A stretch of 64,000 nt of DNA. Origin: Tipula vernalis (taxonomy: Eukaryota; Arthropoda; Insecta; Diptera; Tipulidae). The stretch lies in assembly GCA_958295665.1 (NCBI GenBank), contig OY282560.1, positions 272,788,177 through 272,852,176 on the forward strand. Direction: 5' to 3'. Positions 34,131-45,660 of the stretch are shown piece after piece. The position numbers were made by a program, and so were the translations under genes. Below the pieces are notes generated by a model. That model was not told the origin of the DNA and ran no database searches. It saw nothing but the letters and a program-made list of their open reading frames with translations. Every line of letters begins with the position of its first letter. The stretch's first letter is position 1.

Positions 34131-35330
34131 TAGCTCAAGTTGCAGTAGTGACCAGTATGACCAAAATCATTTGAGTAAGTAGCTGATACTAATTATATTT
34201 ATTGTGTTAGATTACCTCCGAATTACTGTTGCTAAGTTCTATGTGAAATTTAAATTAATAATGATCAAAATTTAAGAAGTGTACTTCTCACTACAAGTGT
34301 TATTTCAATTAGATTTACAAAATTAGATTTAGATAGTAATAATTGGATTTGGACAGCTCTTAATCATACTACAACAACAAATTTCCGAAGGCGAGTTCTG
34401 GTATCTCAAGCAGCCAAGGGAAACGTATACTAATATTAACATTAAGGTTGTACAGTACTTAAAGATTAATTCATAAGAGGTTTATAGAAATTAAATTAAA
34501 CTTAAATTTAAATTTTATTGGTTGAGATTATGATTGGTTTTTTAAAAATCAATGAATCAATTAAGAACGGCCGCAGGGGTAATTGATAACTAATTAATAT
34601 TGACTTTAGGATGCCAAGGATTGAAAGCAGTTTTAAGAAAAAATGTAGTAAAGTAATTTTTAGAAAAAATGTAACTACTAACAATTGATCATCAAGGTGT
34701 TCGTAACCGGGTCGATCTCAATCCTATACCAAAAATCCTATCCAATCCTTCCAAGTAAATATAAAAAAGGGTGGACGGTAGGCCCGGCGTCAACCGGGTG
34801 ATCTTGCTTAATGCTTGGTCGAGCATCGTCTAATATCGCCGATTCAAATATAAAATCTTCAGAGTAAGTTGCCCGTGAATTTGAAAAATTCTCCAACTAT
34901 TTTAATTTGGTTGTCCCGATTATGTCTTTGAAATTTTGAAAGTGATTGTGTTTGAGTTATTTTCACTTTGGACCAACATTACTTTTGGCTGCCTTATTTT
35001 TGCCTCCACTAGAACAATGTTGAAATGTGCGCATAGTACCGATATTCTTATGCTCAAGTGCAACTTATGCCCGTCCAAATATAAAATAATCGATAACTCA
35101 ACACTCTTTCACAGCAAATGAGGTTGCAGCGCATTTTAAATATAATTGACGAAAATATCTGTTTTCGTCCAAACACTTTCAAAGCGTAGCCCCAATCTTT
35201 AAGAATGAGTTTAGCGACATTCATCGGAATCCTCTTATAAGAAGAGACAATCATTGGAGGAGTTATTTCTCCCAAAGTTTTATTTTGCCTATCCTTTGTC
35301 AACTTCAAAAACATTGTTTGATCTTATATG
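34131..35330. other. AT-rich stretch with a GC-richer segment
   Basis: No gene recognised. A less AT-rich segment at about 34705-34820 contains GCCCGGCGTCAACCGGGTG and GGTCGAGCATCGTC. It could be the 5' or 3' part of a retroelement, but nothing decides it. Frames at 34936-35121 (+) and 35054-35314 (-) overlap and have no secure family. Confidence 0.4.
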
Positions 35331-35473
35331 TATAATAAAACACATAATTTTGATTTTGTCACTTTCTTAATGTGATTTTCATTTTTATTTGAAACGATCG
35401 TAATTTCAATTTCAAATAAAAATAAATAGCACATTAAGACAGTGACAAAACCAAAATATTGTGTTTTATTATA
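35331..35473. repeat. 143-bp foldback, 64-bp arms
   Basis: The arm 35331-35394 (TATAATAAAACACATAATTT, then TGATTTTGTCACT) is repeated in reverse complement at 35410-35473, with roughly 85% identity. The loop is 15 nt and contains CGATCG. The outer end, TATAATAAAAC, is the same as the outer end of the larger foldback at 57033-57369, and both have a CGAT-containing loop. This suggests one foldback family. Confidence 0.8.
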
Positions 35474-37170
35474 AAAAATCTTTTTGTTAATGATATTAGT
35501 CCACAAGTAAACAACAAATATGTTATTGTTTGATCCTTTTGACACTAAGACCATTGTGAATTCTGGCTAGATCATTTAAAATGGAGTCGTAGCCGTCAAG
35601 TTAATAATTCCTTAAAAACATTATCGAACCAATTCTTAAATCCGTTTCGGACACTCGTGCGGTAGCTGCCGTTACATATAAATGTAGCGAATTTTCGATG
35701 TTAAATGACGCTGAATTCGCTCAAGTAAAATTTATCCCTTGTAAAAACTGTTCTAATCAGCGGCTGGATAATGCAGGAGATGAAAATAAAACAAAGAATT
35801 TGGTTTAATTTTTTTAAATGAAATGTTTCTCGATCAAACGCCAAAATTAAAAGCGAAGAAGTGATGTTAGCTTTCTTCCAAATTAAGTTAGCTTTTTTGC
35901 TTAAATTTAAGAAAAGTTAATTTATAGCAATATTCAAAATTTGCGCAATTATGGCATTAATACTAAAATCGCATCGATCGCACTCTTCTTAATTGACTAT
36001 AATCTATTACAATTGAGAGCAGGATTTACACTTGCTTGATGTTGACAATTTGTGTTTACAATGTTTACGGCTAATCTGTATAGTTTTTAAAGTTACAGTG
36101 ATTTAAATTCAAAAAGATAAGGATATAATAATAGATAAGTGAATAGTGAATTTACAAAATATTAAATTATTTTAATGTAAGTATATAAGCAGTACATAAT
36201 AAAATGATTTTGTTTTATTTCAGATATACAAGGAGTATCAACAAAAAATTATTTTTAATAAAGTTTTAAAAGCTACGTGTGTGTGTTTTATTTATCTTTG
36301 CCAAACACGCTCCTCCACATTAAGGAATTTTATTTCTTAATAATTAACTTAATTAATTTGTTTACAGGACGTCGAATTTCGCTGCTTGGTGTTTTTAAAG
36401 CTATGTGTGTGTATTTTATTTATCTTTGCCAAACAGTCGTCACCGCTTCTGAAACACGTTTAGTGGCTATTTATAAATGATTTGTATACCATTTCACTCG
36501 CGATATATTATCTTTAAATGGATTCTGTCGTTCAGCTTTATCCAAAAATTCTTTAATGCCATTTGGGATATTGACTTTGAATATTCCAGTTCACAATTTC
36601 ATCGTCCTCTAATTAAAACCGTATCAGGCCTTTTTCTAGCTTTTTTAATTATACCTGATATATCATCATACCATATATTTTGTAGCACTTCGATTTAAGG
36701 CATACGCTGCCTAACAGTAGAGCCTTCTAAAGTTTAGGGCCTTAATTTTATTTTTAATTTTAGTTCAGCTTCATTTTTGTACTACTTTGAGGAAGCCTAC
36801 ATTAACAGCGCAATGATATCCAGGCTTAGGACCTGGATTTTCATGATTATCAAACCATCAAAGACTACAGCTATGATTACTAAGTGTGGTCATGTCATAT
36901 ACCAAAAATATCACTGGCTAAATTTAAATTTAATATTTGCTTGGTTTATGTAATTATTTAAATACAGTTCATTACTGTTTTGACTGCTTTGAATGAATAA
37001 AAAAAAAATATTTTCTGACCAAGTATTTAACCCTTCAGAAGTGATGTTCATCCTTTCTGGACTACCACCACTACAAATATTACAACTGAATACAAATTCA
37101 TCGAGTAATTCGATCTGTGTTAAGTGTTATTAACTGTTTGAGGAGTATAACCCATTGTTTAGCTCCAAGT
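35474..37170. other. AT-rich stretch with a short duplicated segment
   Basis: No gene recognised. A segment of about 45 bp (AAGCTACGTGTGTGTG, then TTTTATTTATCTTTGCCAAACA) at about 36264-36307 recurs at about 36391-36437 with a few changes, period about 127 bp. Frames at 36277-36698 (+) translate this and its AT-rich surroundings. Confidence 0.45.
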
Positions 37171-37174
37171 TGGT

Positions 37175-37580
37175 TACTTTATTAAATTAGCTGTGCTAAT
37201 TCTAAGAGCTTCGTTCGTCGAATCCGTCTTACTGGGATTGGGTTGATCAGCATACGATGCAAATCCGCATTTTCATGTTGACTAAGGCACTGTACGTCGA
37301 ATTCTATTTTTAGATTCTTATGAAGGTTATCATCCTTATGTAACATGGTGCATTGACCATACTACGCAACACTTTATTTTGAAAAGTTTGAATTACTTTT
37401 ACGGTAGTTTTTTTGGTACAGCCCCATAGCTGTATACCAAACGTCCAAACGGGTTTCAATATCTGGCGATCAGTGACAGACGCAGCTCATATTCCTCATT
37501 TAGATTATTGGTTTTATAATAAAGAAAGCGTGTAAACTTTTTTTTGTACTCTTTCAATATTGTATGAATAAATGTTGTAA
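37175..37580 (-). pseudogene. Two abutting LINE reverse-transcriptase tail fragments
   Basis: The minus strand from about 37475 reads ILKPVWTFGIQLWGCTKKTT, then IQTFQNKVLRSMVNAPCYIR and, further on, a RRIRRTKLLELAQ end. This is the thumb/connector region of Jockey-type LINE proteins (WTYGIQLWG...IQ.FQ.K.LR). Immediately upstream (about 37580-37475), a different LINE tail reads NIERVQKK and, after a 1-nt shift, KFTRFLYYKTNNLNEEYELR. That block is characteristic of another LINE group. The two fragments therefore look fused by deletion or nested insertion. Confidence 0.6.
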
Positions 37581-37639
37581 TAAGGATTCCAAATGGATGT
37601 TAAATATTCCAAATTACTACAAACAATAACGCTAATTCC

Positions 37640-38674
37640 CAAATTCCTGACAACCACATACATAAGCTCCGGGAATATTTTTACTCTAAACAAAACACAA
37701 CACCACTACATAACGCAATAGTTAAAGCAGACACAAAATACACACCATTAAACTTATGCCATTCTGATAGTACAAATGAACCCAGTAGTATTACTAATCA
37801 GGATAAAATGTTAGCATGGTCTCAGAAGTCGCTCCACGGAAGGCACCAACATGACCTAAGCCAAATTCATGTCGACAATGAAGCGTCGAACAAATGGCTA
37901 AGTATTGGAGATGTCTTTCCGGAGACTGAAGGATTCATGCTGGCTATCCAGGATCAGATAATCAACACGCGGAATTATCAGAAATTCACTATACACGATA
38001 CAAATACGCAATCAGACCACTGTAGGCCTTGTGGCAGTGCATCAGAAACCATACAACACATCACTAGTGCTTGCCAGTCTCTTGCGCTGGTGGAGTATTT
38101 GCACCGACACAATCAGGTATCAAACATAATACATCAAAAATTAGCAATTAAGTACAACCTCACAAACACAAACAGACCATCGTTACCTTATTACACATAT
38201 ATACCCGAAACAGTTTTGGAAAATAATTATTATAAATTATATTATGATAGGAGCATCATCACTGATCACACAATAACACACAATAGACCGGATATTACTC
38301 TAATAGATAAAAGAAACAAAACCACATACATAGTAGATATCACAATACCAAATACACATAATTTACAACACAGTTACACAGAAAAAATCACAAAATACAC
38401 AACATTGGCGAATGAGGTGCGGCAGATGTGGAGAATGGACAGTGTCATTACGGTGCCCATTGTACTTTCCTCCACAGGAGTCATACCCCATTCGCTGCAC
38501 AATAGCATTAATACACTTCAACTACCTAAAAACACGTACATGACACTTCAGAAAGCGGTCATTTTGAGCACGTGTAGTTTAGTTCGCAAGTTTCTGAATA
38601 CACAACCAATCACATACACACAATATCAAACCGCACAAACAATTAATACAACAAATCCACCCAACAGCGCCTAA
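37640..38674 (+). pseudogene. R4/Dong-like LINE, C-terminal restriction-like endonuclease region
   Basis: The ORF from ATG 37808 (288 codons) is preceded by open in-frame sequence back to about 37640, so the true protein continues upstream and the copy is 5'-truncated. It has a CCHC motif, C72-x2-C75-x8-H84-x4-C89, then NRPDITLIDKRNKTTYIVDI (R160-P161-D162 ... D177). This is the PD...D arrangement of the restriction-like endonuclease of the R2/R4 group of LINEs, which sits C-terminal to the reverse transcriptase and nicks the target. The 3' UTR is about 85 bp and ends directly in a (TAA)n tract at 38760. R4-group elements such as Dong are known to insert in TAA repeats. The reverse transcriptase domain is missing. 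Confidence 0.8.
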
Positions 38675-38757
38675 CTATGCTCTTGTTTCTCTGAGGCCGT
38701 TCATAGTAGGTAAAAATCCCAGCACAAGCTGAGAGTGAACCCTTTAATGGGAGAATA

Positions 38758-38825
38758 GCATAATAATAATAATAAATAATAATATTAATAATAATAATAA
38801 TAATAATAATGATATAATAATAACA
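38758..38825. repeat. (TAA)n microsatellite between two LINEs
   Basis: Sixty-odd bases of TAA/AAT repeat, with two interruptions (AAATAAT, TGATA), lie between the 3' end of the plus-strand R4-like LINE and the 3' side of the minus-strand LINE. Confidence 0.95.
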
Positions 38826-38891
38826 ATTGACATACAAAATTTCAGGTGAAACTGGTGCACTTCGTCGCTATTGCCAGAAATAAATTAATGC

Positions 38892-40985
38892 TCATCTCCT
38901 AGTAAATAAGAGAGAGCAAAAGTATTTTAGGCATTCTTTTTTAAACAGGTGTAGATGTGTAATGCGTTTCAGGCCTAGTGGTAGGCTATTCCAAGTTTGA
39001 GCTCCATTAATAAAAAACGATTTCGCTCTAAGTGTTGTTTTAAAACGGGGCAATATAATAGATGGATTTCTTAGAAATTTTCCAACTTGCACTTTATCAA
39101 TTAAATAATCCGCGGATTTACCATGCATTACGTTAAACAAGAATAAACATTGTGTAAATTTCAGATAATTCTCGAAAGTACATCCTAATAAGTTTTTTCA
39201 AAATGGTGTAATGTGAGCATATCTGGACAAATTATAAACATATCTTGTAATGGAATTAAAGGCAACATGGAGTGTTCTACGATGTTCGTAACTTAGGACT
39301 CCCATTACTAGATCAGCATATGTTAGATGAGTAATAAGTAATGAATGGTCTAATGCTTTGTTTGTTTTAATAGGGATAGCTTTTTTATATTTGGATAGTC
39401 TTTTCAACCCGGCATAAATATTAGAATAAATATGGCTTACGTGTGAATAATGAATCCCAAATTACATGCCTTATCAACAAATGGTACAGTGTCTTTATCA
39501 ATAAACACAGGTTGGTATTTAATATTTTCATTACTAGTGTTTATAGGCAAAACTTGTGACTTAGAATAATTGAACTGCAGTTCATTAATTTAACAAAGGT
39601 GGTGATACGCTCAATACAATCAACTTTGTTACATGTATATATTTGTACATCATCAGCATAAAGATATTTAATTACGGATGCAAAAGGGTAAAGAGGTAAC
39701 GGTAAAGGGTCTTAAGTCCTTAATATCTTTAGGATTTGAACACTTGGCAACCGGCCCAACTCTCGAAATTTTCCATTGAGAAGGAAATCGCGATTCACTT
39801 AAACAATTGGTGAGATATATTCTAAAATCAATTTAATAAATTTTAATGGAATTCCGTCGTCACCAATTGAGTTGGACTTAATTCGCAACACGGCCTGTTT
39901 TACTGCAGTTTCATCAACTGTATAGAAATTAAATTTATGTTCTACATTATGATCCATAAGGTTATTAATACTTATATTATCAATATCATCACTATTTGAT
40001 GTAATCTTTGCAAACCAAGTGTTAATTTTATTAGCTGAAAAATGAGGAGTTGTTTCAGCTATATCTCTACAAAGACCAAGGTTACGGATATTATTCCACA
40101 AATTTCTGGGCGGCAAATTGTGGTGAAGCATTTTATTCAGGATTTTGGATTTCGCTGATCTAATGAGCTTTTTGACATTGCTTCTACCCTTGCAAAAGGC
40201 TAAACGATTCTCACTCGTTTTATTATATTTCCAAAGCTTATAGCATATTTCCTTATCAATTACCGCAATTTTAATCTGCGCACTGAACCCTAAGGGCGTT
40301 ATTCGTTTAGGAGCAATATAAGTTTTAATTGGGACATGTTTATCAAATAAGCCAAGAATGTATTTATTAAGTAACAAAAATTTCTGGTCAATGGTTTCGG
40401 CTTCAAATATGGATTCCCAATTCATATTAAAGCAGTCATAAGCCAGCGCTTCATAATTAATGTTTTTATAAGATCTATATTGAAATGTAGAAATTGGAGC
40501 TTTAACCACCGGCAAAGAGTATGAAAAATATGATCAAACATGATCAAAAATCGACACATCCAGTTGCACAAGTCTTTCTATTTTAGAGCTATCCTTAGTA
40601 ATGATTACATCTAGCAACGATGCACTTTGATAAGTATCCGAAAAATATGTAGGTTGGTTATTAGGAAGGTAACTTAATTTTTGATTGACGAGAACATTTT
40701 TGAACTGATCCGCAGGATTACTATTTTTAAGCATATCTATATTGAAGTCACCAGCTATTAAAATATCATCATAATTAGAAAGTGATGATAGGATTTCGTT
40801 AACAGACATGGGAAATAGAGGTCTGGTGTGGCGTGGGTTTTTCAGACATATTCCCATGCTTGAATAACCGCCATGATGAATAAAAATTGGAAGGGAAAAC
40901 TCGAAATTGAAAATTATTTTTCGCCACGGCCTCTGGTCGATCCGGAGTGACATCCTCAACTCCAAGCGATCCCCGCTGTGACTGC
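38892..40985 (-). pseudogene. APE-type LINE with internal reverse-transcriptase deletion
   Basis: Read on the minus strand from 40965: endonuclease remnants with DDILIAGDFNID and SLLDVIITKDSSKIERLVQL (143-codon frame). Next comes the linker frame 40515-39799 ending AVLRIKSNSIGDDGIPLKFI. After a frameshift, FPSQWKISRVGPVAKCSNPK and KDLRPFTVT begin the reverse transcriptase. At about 39692 this jumps straight to LPFASVIKYLYADDVQIYTC, carrying the YADD catalytic box. About 150 residues of the palm and fingers are missing. The thumb and tail follow (39407-39198 and 39140-38892), with THLTYADLVMGVLSYEHRR and INGAQTWNSLPLGLKRITHL. Frameshifts separate most blocks. The copy is dead and probably Jockey/CR1-group. 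Downstream it meets the (TAA)n tract. Confidence 0.8.
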
Positions 40986-43900
40986 CATACCGATTATATC
41001 TTAATTGTTTAGGTAATAATTTAAATACGTCTGTAAGCTAAGAACGATTGATGAAGAATGGAAAACACACCACAAACGGAAAATGGGCACAAGTCATTAG
41101 AACCCAAGTAACTGTTGTTTTATTATTCTTATGATATTCATTGTAATCACATAGAAGAAAGACTGAAAATTTTTACCAGTTTTCATAAAAATTTGTTAGT
41201 TTCGACAGAACTCGACAAAAATCAACTTATGCCCCTTTTGACGACAGAATTAAACTAAATACCCCTATATATGATTCTCGGGTGTGTAACAAAATCGCGG
41301 TTTTCAAAATCCCGATAATCCTGTTTTTTTATTAATCCTGTTTTTAAAAATGCCGGTTTTCAAAATTCCGGTCTTTAAAATCCCGGTTCTGCAAAAATTA
41401 AAATTCCGGTTTTCAGAAAATCCCAATTTCTATTTTTATTTTACGGGTGTACTATGAAATCTCGTTTCAAAATTAAAATCGCGTGAATTGATTATGACAA
41501 TTTCCATCATTTTTTAAATTGGCCACACGGTAATTTGAAAATTTTTGTCGTATGTTAAACAGTTTTTTTAAGCGTTCTATGATTTTTTGGAAATATTAAC
41601 GTAATTTGTGGTTAATTTTGTAATTTTGTGTAAAATTGTTCATAAACAGTTCAAATAAACAAATGTAGTATGATTGTACGAACAAAGCTGAAGGCAACAA
41701 CAATTTTTGACATATTTTACGAACGCAATGTTTTGTCCATAAATATGTATTGTTCGATATTTAATTAAGAAATATTGGTTAAAATATATTCATGTGTATC
41801 TCCATTTCCTAGCGGCACGGAAGGAGGTAAATAACAAAGACATATATTCACAACACTTGTTTATAAAAGCAATAAATATGTTTACATTTCGCGAATTTAC
41901 TCTGATTCCGGCCTCTGATTTCATACCACCGCTAAATGGTATTCCTTTTGAAATCGGAAATTAAATTTGTATTCCTTCTAAACAAAAACGGACGATACAT
42001 TACAATTTTTTTAAAATTGCATGAAATGTCATTATATCCTCAATTTAATGGAAGTAAAGCAAATAATTGCAAATATATAACATAACTATATATATATACA
42101 AAAAATACAACTAATTTAATCAAAAAATGAATCGTTGCAATTAACAAAAACAAAAATAGTTCAAAGAAATATTTGCTTTCGTTTATATTATATATCAATT
42201 CAATAACCTTCATACAACATCAACCCGCACCGAAAACAACATCATAATTATATTTTCATTTTATTTTTTTAATCAGCAGTGAATCAGATTTAAATACACA
42301 AAATTTGTGAAAAATCTATATATAATCGTGTATTTACTTACATGCTTTTTGTTTTGCATTTTTCAAAAGCTCTCCAATCGATATATTTCAATCCTCAATA
42401 CACGAAACATGTAGAAGTACATAATATGGATAGAAGTTGTGCACAAAAACTGAAAGGCACACAAAAATGCATCCGTTTATGTAAATGTATGGGTATCTAT
42501 ATATTGTATATGAATGTATATTATGTATTTATAGTAGTAGAGACATTAGATATAAGTATATAGGAAATTTTATGTTGGCATAAATGTTTGTATATTTACG
42601 TCGTATGAGTATTCAGAAGCAACGATACAATAGATATAGGAAACTTTTTTTTTTAATGAATTTTGATCTACCAGGATCATTTTGAGTTACCAAAATTGCA
42701 TGTTGCACTCAACGCATAAATACATTTTTAGGTATACAGAAACAAATCTCTCTATATGTGTACCATACAGAATTCACATTGTGATAATATTAAAGCAAAA
42801 AAATAAAAAATTTGTATTGTTTTTCCAGTTGCAATATACAAAAAAAAGAAATGTCTGCACTGCAAAAATTGAAAAAATAGAGAGGAAAATTCAACTGAAA
42901 TATAAATGAAAAGAATTTGGTAGCTTAAAAAATTCGCACACACACAACAGAATATATCTATATGCTTATCGTGTATACATGTTGCTCCGCACACACAGCT
43001 TTTAGTTTTTGCATAGATGCACGTATAGTTTTTCAATGTAATATATTTATTTTTGTTCATACATATGTGTAACGGATGCAATTAAAATGTTTCATCTAAC
43101 TAAAAAATAAAAAAACAGCTACATTTCGTAGATAAACAAATTTCATTGCGTGCAACGGTGGAATAATGCAATATTATTTTAGAATTGCATCCCCATGTAC
43201 CAACGAATGATTTTTTTTATAGCACACATTTTCCAAAGTGCAACAAATTTTTTTGTTCTGTATCACACCCAAACTTTTTGATCGTTATTTAGTATGATGT
43301 TTATGTTCCCGCATTTCTGAATTTCAATATAACTATTGCATATATTTAAATATGTACAGACCAAAAAAAAAAATGGAAACCTAAACAAAACAAAAAATAA
43401 CATCATACATTTTGGTTTTAGTACCGACTCGTATTATGTAAAAATATTGTATATAATATTTAGCTACAAATGAGAACAAAAAAATTATAACTCCCAAATT
43501 AAACCATTTGGCTGGAATTTCGTGTGATTTCCCAGAAAGCGTTTCTAAAACCTAACCCTTTTGTTATATGCGCGGAACAAATACAAAACCAACAACAAAA
43601 AGCCTTTATACGACTAAACTTTCATAGTATAGAAATATTTATTATTATAATATACAAAAGCTCTTAAGATTTTAATATCCAATCCATTAAGTAAATCTAC
43701 CCATCTGTTTATAATATTTACAAAAAATAAACAGCAAAAACCCATCTCTCTGACCTCTGCAATAAATTTATGATGTTGAACAACTTGTGCAAAATAATTT
43801 TAATAACACTGTAATATAAAAACAGTAACCCTTTTCGCAGCGAACGATACCGAAACACAAAAAAAAATAAAAAAAATATAAAAAAGTTAAATGTATTCTC

Positions 43901-44862
43901 CATTTTTCTAAAGAAAATTAACATTTTCGTTTTCTTTGCAAACCTAAAATTCTAATTAAAATTCTGTTGGTTTTTTTATATTTCTTTTTTAAAAAAAAAT
44001 GTTTAATTATAATACTGCCGGGCAAATTGGAATTTTTAGGGTATCCTATATAAGCGATAAAAACAGAGATATTTACTAAAGATTATCGCTATTTTCAATT
44101 TTTGTAATAATACCTTTCGATTTTATATTTTGTTCCTCTGAACAAAGAGCAAATGAATCCATTGCTGGAGTAATTTTTATTTATAGGCGCTAAATTATTG
44201 GACAATTTTTAAGAATTTGAAAAAGTGCACATTTCTGCAGGCATAAAGAATTTGGAAATCAAAACTTTACAATACTGGAATGTTTTATAAAATATGCGGT
44301 TCTTTCGAATGAACAAAATCACGAGCTGGCAAGTCGTCAAAATTGAATGTTAAGTAATATTTTTAAACTTGAAATTGATTTTAAAATGTTATATCCCTCA
44401 TCTAAATTCATTACTGATTGGAAATCGTTCTACTGATTGATTGGAGTGTTCGACCAGGCTTTAATGAAAACTTCCAGAAGATAGCCACGTCTCACCGAAC
44501 ATCCTGTTAAAGACAATATAAAGTGGATTTGGATAGGTTTAGTTGGTATGATAGAAATCCACCCGGTTATAGACACCAAAGTATAGCTATTAGTTGGTAA
44601 CACTATGACAACGAATCACATTAAAAGTGTTCCTCGCTTCGAATCACACTACTGTCGAAAAACACCCAGAAGGAGTATTTATATGAGACTCCTATGAGTA
44701 GTTTAACTATGCATTCCATTTGCTTAAAAAAACCAGGTGATTTGTGCGCCCAATTTGAAAAATAAGCAGAATTTAAATGATGCAAATCAGACCACATTCA
44801 GTTTACATCAAAATAACAAAATACATCCAAAATATAAAAGAGATAAAAATATACAAATAAAA
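40986..44862. other. AT-rich stretch with one short repeat array
   Basis: Apart from the CGGTTTTCAAAATCC array (41285-41430), I see no gene. Frames at 42342-42563 and 42682-42909 (+), and 42752-43081 and 43718-43924 (-), lack motifs and are explained by AT composition. CA/TATA-rich simple sequence is frequent (for example 42480-42560). Confidence 0.45.
41285..41430 (+). repeat. Degenerate CGGTTTTCAAAATCC array
   Basis: About eight copies of a unit like CCGGTTTTCAAAATCC over 145 bp. The same unit builds the arms at 45.07-45.83 kb and 47.08-47.16 kb. Here only one orientation is present, so it may be a solo end. Confidence 0.75.
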
Positions 44863-44898
44863 TTTTGGCAGAGCGAAAACGTTTTCGCTCTGCCAAAA
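44863..44898. repeat. Perfect 36-bp palindrome, no spacer
   Basis: TTTTGGCAGAGCGAAAAC is followed at once by its exact reverse complement GTTTTCGCTCTGCCAAAA, centred at 44880/44881. The flanks do not continue the symmetry. Confidence 0.95.
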
Positions 44899-45071
44899 GC
44901 GGCTATATCAAATTTTTATTATAAAAGATAAATTCGCCATGTATAATTTTACCGGGTATTGCAATCTAAACAAAGCTACACGTACTTTAGTATAGGGTCT
45001 CAAGCTCAAAGCGGGAGAGCTGGAAATAATATTTCTAGTGCACTGCAAAAAATTTTAGAAACCGTTGTCCA

Positions 45072-45568
45072 ATATCTCCAAAACGGGAGCGTATCAAAAT
45101 CTCGGTTTTCAAAATTTCGGTTCTAGAAAATCTCCGTTTTTAAAATCTTGGTTTTCAAAATTTCGGCTTTTTAAATCTCGTTTTAAAAATTTCGATTTTA
45201 CAAATCTTGGTTTTGCTGATAAAAAATTATTCTGTTTTTTTAAAATCTTGGTTATTATTTTTTCTATTGTATGTCTAAATATTTTGCTATTAACGGTTTT
45301 TGAATGGTTTTTAATATTTTCAGTTAATTATTTTTTCTGGTATTTTTGGGAGACCCGACCCGACTTATACTTTTTACACAATCAAAAGCTCCGCTTTGAA
45401 AAATTAATTTTTATTAATTCGGGTTGTATTTATTAATACAAATTTATTTTTCAAACCGCGCTTTTAAGAACCGAGATTTTGCAAATCGAGATTTTGAAAA
45501 CCGAGATTTTTAAAGCCGAGATTTTGAAAACCGAGATTTTGAAAACCGAGATTTTAAAACCGAGATTG
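45072..45568. repeat. Foldback whose arms are 15-bp repeat arrays
   Basis: The left arm (45072-45235) consists of units like TCTCGGTTTTCAAAA. The right arm (about 45455-45568) consists of the complement CCGAGATTTTGAAAA, nearly regular at 15 bp, in seven to eight copies. The middle of about 220 bp is AT-rich. The two arms are able to pair, so this resembles a non-autonomous foldback related to the MULE next to it. The 123-codon ORF (45065-45436) is a translation of the array. Confidence 0.7.
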
Positions 45569-45569
45569 T

Positions 45570-45657
45570 GTAGCCAACCCAAAAGTAAATTCCCCATTTT
45601 AAAGAATTTATAATTTTCAGTTATTTTCATTTTAAAATGAAAAATCGGGTTGGCTAC
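45570..45657. repeat. Small inverted repeat between arrays
   Basis: GTAGCCAACCC (45570-45580) and GGGTTGGCTAC (45647-45657) are perfect 11-bp inverted repeats, with weaker inner symmetry CATTTTAAA / TTTTAAAATG. It separates the foldback from the MULE and may be a tiny insertion. Confidence 0.75.
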
Positions 45658-45660
45658 ATA

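Noticed and set aside
34700..34830. GC-richer segment as a SINE head
   Set aside because: I could not find a convincing A-box/B-box pair or a simple-repeat tail, so it is left unassigned.
45065..45436. 123-codon ORF rich in Phe, Ser and Lys
   Set aside because: It translates the 15-bp CTCGGTTTTCAAAA array and the AT-rich middle of the foldback.
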